Positions 5,402-8,668 of a stretch of DNA of 8,668 nt are shown here, in pieces. The notes beneath the pieces are model-generated. The model did no database searches and had not been told where the DNA came from. It saw nothing but the letters and a program-made list of their open reading frames with translations. The stretch is from positions 1 to 8,668 of the forward strand of contig DGNZ01000195.1 in NCBI GenBank assembly GCA_002389175.1, given 5' to 3'. Position numbers and translations under genes: made by a program. The stretch comes from Rhodospirillaceae bacterium UBA4479. GTDB lineage: Bacteria > Pseudomonadota > Alphaproteobacteria > Rhodospirillales > Casp-alpha2. The stretch's first letter is position 1. Every line of letters starts with the position of its first letter.

Positions 5402-5737
5402 ATGACCATCGATTTTGATGATTTTCTAAAAGTTGATATCCGCGCCGGCACAATCATCCGTGCCGAGCCGTATCGAGAAGCCCGTATACCCGCGATCAAA
5501 TTATGGGTCGATTTTGGCGATGACATCGGCGAGCGTAAAACATCTGCGCAAATCACCAAACATTATGATCCGGAATCGTTGATCGGTCGCCAAGTGATGG
5601 GCGTGGTTAATTTCCCGGCCAAACAAATCGGCAAGTTCATGTCAGAAGTTTTAGTCTTGGGTGCCCCCGATGATGACGGCGAAGTCGTATTGTTGAAACT
5701 TGACCATCCGGTACCGAACGGCGCACGGATGTACTGA
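5402..5737 (+). CDS. csaA: CsaA-type tRNA-binding domain protein / chaperone
   Basis: A 111-residue protein consisting of one OB-fold tRNA-binding domain, like the domain at the end of methionyl-tRNA synthetase. Bacillus CsaA is described as an export-related chaperone that forms dimers; E. coli YgjH is a tRNA-binding relative. Family landmarks: FLKVDIRAGTIIRAE at 8-22, KLWVDFGDDIGERKTSAQIT at 33-52, GVVNFPAKQIGKFMSEVLVLG at 67-87, and the terminal VPNGARMY. The length equals the usual 110-113 residues when the ATG at 5402 is used, with GGGGA (5389-5393) ahead of it. Two earlier in-frame ATGs (5360, 5387) would add residues that family members lack. It converges on lldD with only 7 bp between stops. 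Role in translation quality or protein folding is by family only. Confidence 0.93.
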   Translation: MTIDFDDFLKVDIRAGTIIRAEPYREARIPAIKLWVDFGDDIGERKTSAQITKHYDPESLIGRQVMGVVNFPAKQIGKFMSEVLVLGAPDDDGEVVLLKLDHPVPNGARMY

Positions 5738-5744
5738 GCATCGG

Positions 5745-6890
5745 CTATCGGAATTTCAAATTCTTTCGCGACAGTTCCGCAACCGACTTACAGCCCATCA
5801 ACTGCATACCGCGGCGGATTTCTTCACGCATAAGTCCAAGTGCACGCTCCACACCCGGCTGTCCCGCAGCCGCCAATGGGAACAGATAAAATCGACCACC
5901 ACCAACAGCCTTGGCGCCAAGTGACAATGCTTTAATCACATGCGTCCCGCGCTGCACGCCACTATCCATAATGACATCAATTTTATCACCAACGGCATCG
6001 ACGATTTCCGCAAGCTGATCGAACGGGCTTCTGGAGCCATCCAATTGGCGTCCACCATGATTGGACAGAATAATGCCCGTGCAGCCTATATCGACTGCCT
6101 TCTTGGCGTCTTCAACGCTCATCAGACCTTTTAGACAGAACTGACCATCCCAAAGCTTGACCATTTCTGCGACGTCATCCCACGTCATCGATGGATCGAG
6201 CATTTCTGTGAAATACCGCCCGATCGATAATGCGCCGCCGCTCATATCAACATGATCATCAAGCTGGGGGAGCTTGAAACCCTCATGCGTCACATAATTG
6301 ATGCCCCACATGGGCTTGATTGCGAACTGGAACATCCCGCCCAACGTCAGGCGGAATGGAATTGAAAACCCTGTACGCAAATCACGCTCACGATTACCAC
6401 CGGTGATGCTATCGACTGTCAGCATCATGACCTCAACGCCCGCTTCTTTGGCGCTGTCCATCATGGCTTTGTTGAGGCCGCGGTCCTTGTGAAAGTAAAA
6501 CTGATAAACTTGGGGGTTTTTATGCTTTTGGCGCACTTCCTTAAGGCTCACCGTCCCCAGCGAAGAGACCCCGAACATCGTGCCAAATTTCTCAGCGGCC
6601 GCTGCTACAGCTCGTTCTCCATCATGATGGAACAGACGCTGCAGTGCCGTCGGCGAGCAATAAAAAGGCATATCCAACTTTTGACCCATCACGGTCACGG
6701 ACATGTCGATATTCTCGACACCTGCCAGCACGTTGGGCAGCAAGTCGCAATCTTCGAAGCTCGCCGTGTTCCGGTTATACGTCACCTCGTCATCAGCAGC
6801 GCCATCGATATAATTGAATATCGGACTCGGTAGTCGCCGTTTCGCGAGTTTCCGAAAGTCATGGAAGTTATGACACTGACTTAGACGCAT
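5745..6890 (-). CDS. lldD: FMN-dependent alpha-hydroxy-acid dehydrogenase, L-lactate dehydrogenase type
   Basis: Oxidises an L-2-hydroxy acid, probably L-lactate, to the keto acid and passes electrons to quinone or oxygen. The 381-residue protein matches the TIM-barrel FMN family over its full length. FNYIDGAADDE is at 25-35, YQFYFHKD with the FMN- and substrate-site Q130 and Y132 at 129-136, and D160 in LTVD. Further on come K254, the catalytic H278 with R281 in SNHGGRQLDG, and the phosphate-binding DSGVQRG at 309-315. The motif after it reads GGGRFYLFPLAAAG where many members have IGRPFLYGLAAG, a small deviation. No membrane segment is seen; LldD is a peripheral membrane protein. It lies 42 bp behind a solute-binding-like gene on the same strand, probably in one operon. 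Substrate could also be glycolate, mandelate or another hydroxy acid; the family does not settle it. Confidence 0.92.
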   Translation of the reverse strand: MRLSQCHNFHDFRKLAKRRLPSPIFNYIDGAADDEVTYNRNTASFEDCDLLPNVLAGVENIDMSVTVMGQKLDMPFYCSPTALQRLFHHDGERAVAAAAEKFGTMFGVSSLGTVSLKEVRQKHKNPQVYQFYFHKDRGLNKAMMDSAKEAGVEVMMLTVDSITGGNRERDLRTGFSIPFRLTLGGMFQFAIKPMWGINYVTHEGFKLPQLDDHVDMSGGALSIGRYFTEMLDPSMTWDDVAEMVKLWDGQFCLKGLMSVEDAKKAVDIGCTGIILSNHGGRQLDGSRSPFDQLAEIVDAVGDKIDVIMDSGVQRGTHVIKALSLGAKAVGGGRFYLFPLAAAGQPGVERALGLMREEIRRGMQLMGCKSVAELSRKNLKFR

Positions 6891-6932
6891 GATTGTGAAC
6901 AGCCCTTGTAAAAATGCATGAAGAGCAGGCGT

Positions 6933-7661
6933 TTAATCGCCCATTGCCACTTCAAGTTTGCCCGTCACGCCGTGCTTATCGATGAGCTCTTGCACGCGTC
7001 CACTCTGTTTCATATCTGCGATGTATTCTTCAACGAATGCATGAAGTGCAGGGCATCCGTGCCGCGTACCAATGGCCTGCTTAACCGTCGTAAACCGACC
7101 TTCGATCAGTGATGAGCCCGGGATCTCCTCGACATTTTTGATCAAGCCTGGAACCAATCCTGCGAGCGCATCCAAACCTTCATCAACAAACAGTTTTACT
7201 GCCCCAGGAAGACCTTGGGCACGATGTAGCTCGGCATGCTTTAGCGTTCGCGTAAGATAAAGATCATAAGCCGCACGTTCTGATACAGCGATCCGTACGC
7301 CTGGTTTATCGACATCTTCGATGGTTTTGAGTGGCGATCCCGCAGGCACCAGATATGTCGCAACGATTTCAACATAGGCATCACAAAACGCGATCACTTC
7401 GGCGCGTTTCGGCTCAATAGCGATTAACGCGATATCCCATTCATTGCGCTCCGCTGCGTCCGCAACATCACCCGGCATGGGATAAGGATGCAACACAGCC
7501 TCAACACCCAATTTTTCAGCAAGGCCCTTGGCCATATCCGGCGAGACGCCATCCGGATCACCATTGGGACTTTCACCTGTCACGAGCAAGAAATTGCCCA
7601 TGTTAACCCCTACATGAAGTTTTCCAGGCTCTTTTAGTTCAGTAATTACATCAGCGGTCAT
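6933..7661 (-). CDS. Family-3 solute-binding protein-like, no signal peptide
   Basis: A 242-residue protein of the amino-acid-type periplasmic binding fold (SBP_bac_3). It starts with KLHVGVNMGNFLLV at 14-27 and DPDGVSPDMAKGLAEKLGV at 35-53. The family-typical WDIALIAIEPKRAEVIAFCDAY at 75-96 corresponds to the usual 'ITpeR...DFSdPY' block. The second lobe has the KTIEDVDKPGVRIAVSERAA stretch at 112-131 and a C-terminal helix KQSGRVQELIDKHGV at 218-232. The odd point is the N-terminus (MTADVITELKEPGK): hydrophilic, with no signal peptide or lipobox. Upstream in the same frame a TAA stop comes eight codons before the ATG with no other start, and GAGGAG sits 9 bases ahead. It therefore looks cytoplasmic, or exported by some other route. 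No ABC permease gene is nearby; its partner appears to be the hydroxy-acid dehydrogenase gene behind it. A sensing, enzymatic or ligand-buffering role is possible; unknown. Confidence 0.85.
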   Translation of the reverse strand: MTADVITELKEPGKLHVGVNMGNFLLVTGESPNGDPDGVSPDMAKGLAEKLGVEAVLHPYPMPGDVADAAERNEWDIALIAIEPKRAEVIAFCDAYVEIVATYLVPAGSPLKTIEDVDKPGVRIAVSERAAYDLYLTRTLKHAELHRAQGLPGAVKLFVDEGLDALAGLVPGLIKNVEEIPGSSLIEGRFTTVKQAIGTRHGCPALHAFVEEYIADMKQSGRVQELIDKHGVTGKLEVAMGD

Positions 7662-7727
7662 AATAGAACTCTCCTCATCGCGTGATTATTTGATTGCGCC
7701 GACATTGACGGATGAGGGACAGGAAAT

Positions 7728-7743
7728 CAAATGTGCACTTTTG
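7728..7743. promoter_or_regulatory. 16-bp near-perfect palindrome between divergent genes
   Basis: CAAA-T-GTGCAC-T-TTTG is symmetric at 7 of 8 base pairs, the only exception being the T/T pair at 7732 and 7739. It lies near the middle of the 143-bp gap between the divergent starts of the binding-protein gene and the sugar dehydrogenase gene, just upstream of a possible -35 box for the latter. This is a typical place for a shared operator. The regulator is unknown. Confidence 0.4.
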
Positions 7744-7745
7744 GC

Positions 7746-7775
7746 TTGCAGCGATCCAGACGAACGCCATCTAAA
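7746..7775 (+). promoter_or_regulatory. Weak candidate promoter for the sugar dehydrogenase gene
   Basis: TTGCAG at 7746-7751, an 18-bp spacer and TCTAAA at 7770-7775 match the sigma70 boxes at 4 of 6 positions each. A start near 7782 would leave a leader of about 23 bases with the ribosome site ACGGAG (7793-7798). Confidence 0.3.
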
Positions 7776-7804
7776 AAGTAGAAGCCTAAATTACGGAGTT
7801 CATC

Positions 7805-8668
7805 ATGCGCCTGAGCCTTGCCCTTTTAATCGCTTTATTGATCACACCCCTCGCACACGCCGATGAGGTTTATAAGACCCAGGATTATGATGTCCGATTG
7901 GTCGAGGTCGTGACTGGGCTGGACCACCCGTGGGGCTTGGCGTTTTTGCCCAGCGGCGACATGCTGGTGACGGAGCGCGATCCGGGGACCATTCGCATTA
8001 TTGCCAAGGACGGCAAGATCGGCGACCCACTTGGTGGCGTGCCCGAGGCCTATACGTCGAACCAAGGCGGGATGCTGGATATTGCTATCGATCCAGAATT
8101 CTCGATCAACAATATGATCTACTTCTCGTTCTCTGAACCCGGCGCATCGGGGGCAAGTACCGCTGTTGGTCGGGGCGTTTTGGACCAAACTACAAATATG
8201 CTTCGCAACGTTGAAATCATTTTTAGCCAACAACCTAAAAGTTCCGGCGGGCGACACTTTGGTTCGCGCCTCGTATTTTCACCCAGCGGGCATCTGTTCA
8301 TCACAACAGGTGATCGGGCGGAACGGGACCGCGTGCAAGACCCCACCATCAATCGTGGCCAAGTCATTCGCATCAACAAGGATGGATCGATCCCTGCCGA
8401 CAATCCATTTGTGGGAAAGCCGGGTTTCCGCCCAGAAGTCTGGTCCATGGGCCACCGCAATCCCCAGGGCGCAGCACGGCATCCTGAAACAGGGAAACTT
8501 TGGATTAATGAACACGGCGCGCGTGGCGGCGACGAGGTGAATATCCCAGAAGCGGGCAAAAACTATGGTTGGCCCGTCATATCTTATGGGAAGCATTATT
8601 CGGGCGCGAAAATCGGTGAAGGCAAAACCAAGGATGGTATGGAACAACCCGTCCATTATTGGGACCCA
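7805..8668 (+). CDS. PQQ-dependent aldose sugar dehydrogenase (YliI/Asd type), 3' end beyond window
   Basis: The first 288 residues of a secreted beta-propeller quinoprotein that oxidises aldose sugars in the periplasm with pyrroloquinoline quinone as cofactor. It is close to E. coli YliI/Asd. A signal peptide is clear: MRL, a hydrophobic core of about 12 residues, and AHA-DE with cleavage after residue 19. Then GLDHPWGLAFLPSG (38-51), TERDPGTIRI (56-65), NQGGMLDIAIDPEF (86-99), GGRHFGSRLVF (148-158) with the probable catalytic base H151, and MGHRNPQGAARHP (215-227) follow. The block from NEHGARGGDEVN (235-246) to GKNYGWP (251-257) matches YliI very closely. ACGGAG lies 6 bases before the ATG. 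The reading frame is open to the last base, so roughly 80-100 residues are missing at the end. It is divergent from the binding-protein/dehydrogenase pair. Activity requires PQQ, whose synthesis genes are not in view. Confidence 0.93.
   Translation, partial: MRLSLALLIALLITPLAHADEVYKTQDYDVRLVEVVTGLDHPWGLAFLPSGDMLVTERDPGTIRIIAKDGKIGDPLGGVPEAYTSNQGGMLDIAIDPEFSINNMIYFSFSEPGASGASTAVGRGVLDQTTNMLRNVEIIFSQQPKSSGGRHFGSRLVFSPSGHLFITTGDRAERDRVQDPTINRGQVIRINKDGSIPADNPFVGKPGFRPEVWSMGHRNPQGAARHPETGKLWINEHGARGGDEVNIPEAGKNYGWPVISYGKHYSGAKIGEGKTKDGMEQPVHYWDP

Noticed and set aside
7662..7700. A possible upstream start giving the binding protein a signal peptide
   Set aside because: Reading upstream in frame meets TAA eight codons before the ATG, with no alternative ATG, GTG or TTG in between.
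8119..8656. Long minus-strand open frames opposite the sugar dehydrogenase gene
   Set aside because: The plus strand encodes a protein matching the YliI/Asd family along its whole length; the antisense frames overlap each other and show no family features.

Overview
The window reads as chromosomal DNA of an alphaproteobacterium, most likely a marine or freshwater Rhodospirillales-like lineage. This rests on the protein families (phasin, UbiK, an alphaproteobacterial-type HldD, YbjN next to proC), moderate GC, and a pair of GC-rich palindromic REP-like units of the 'CCCCGCGAAGGCGGGG' type that I recall from such genomes. The assignment is inference; there is no rRNA or other marker gene here. 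I see no CRISPR array, insertion sequence, phage gene, tRNA or rRNA, and no gene-free stretch over 300 bases (the longest is about 220).

Left part (1-2351): an inverted REP-like pair (1-68), then a minus-strand pair hldD-lgt. HldD makes the LPS core heptose precursor and Lgt lipidates prolipoproteins, so both serve the cell envelope. Divergent from hldD lies ubiK, a small ubiquinone-biosynthesis accessory protein.

Middle (2352-5354): on the plus strand, a YbjN-family gene is tightly coupled to proC (4 bp gap). A TetR/AcrR-type regulator with its own promoter and a palindrome over the -35 region follows. Next is a PHA-granule phasin with a strong-looking promoter flanked by two copies of a 17-bp TGCA-containing element, and a textbook terminator. 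The phasin has GCT/GCA-biased alanine codons, as expected of an abundant protein. This regulator-phasin segment is the most interesting part of the window.

Right part (5355-8668): a CsaA-type tRNA-binding/chaperone gene converges on a minus-strand pair. That pair consists of a family-3 solute-binding-like protein without a signal peptide, followed by an FMN-dependent alpha-hydroxy-acid (L-lactate-type) dehydrogenase. Divergent from them, and cut by the window edge, is a secreted PQQ-type aldose sugar dehydrogenase. A near-perfect 16-bp palindrome sits between the divergent starts.

Overall these are recognisable housekeeping and carbon-storage/oxidation genes. I did not find a convincing unknown multi-gene system. 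The candidates for new biology are regulatory: the duplicated phasin operator, the palindrome at the tetR promoter, and the cytoplasmic-looking binding protein paired with an oxidoreductase.
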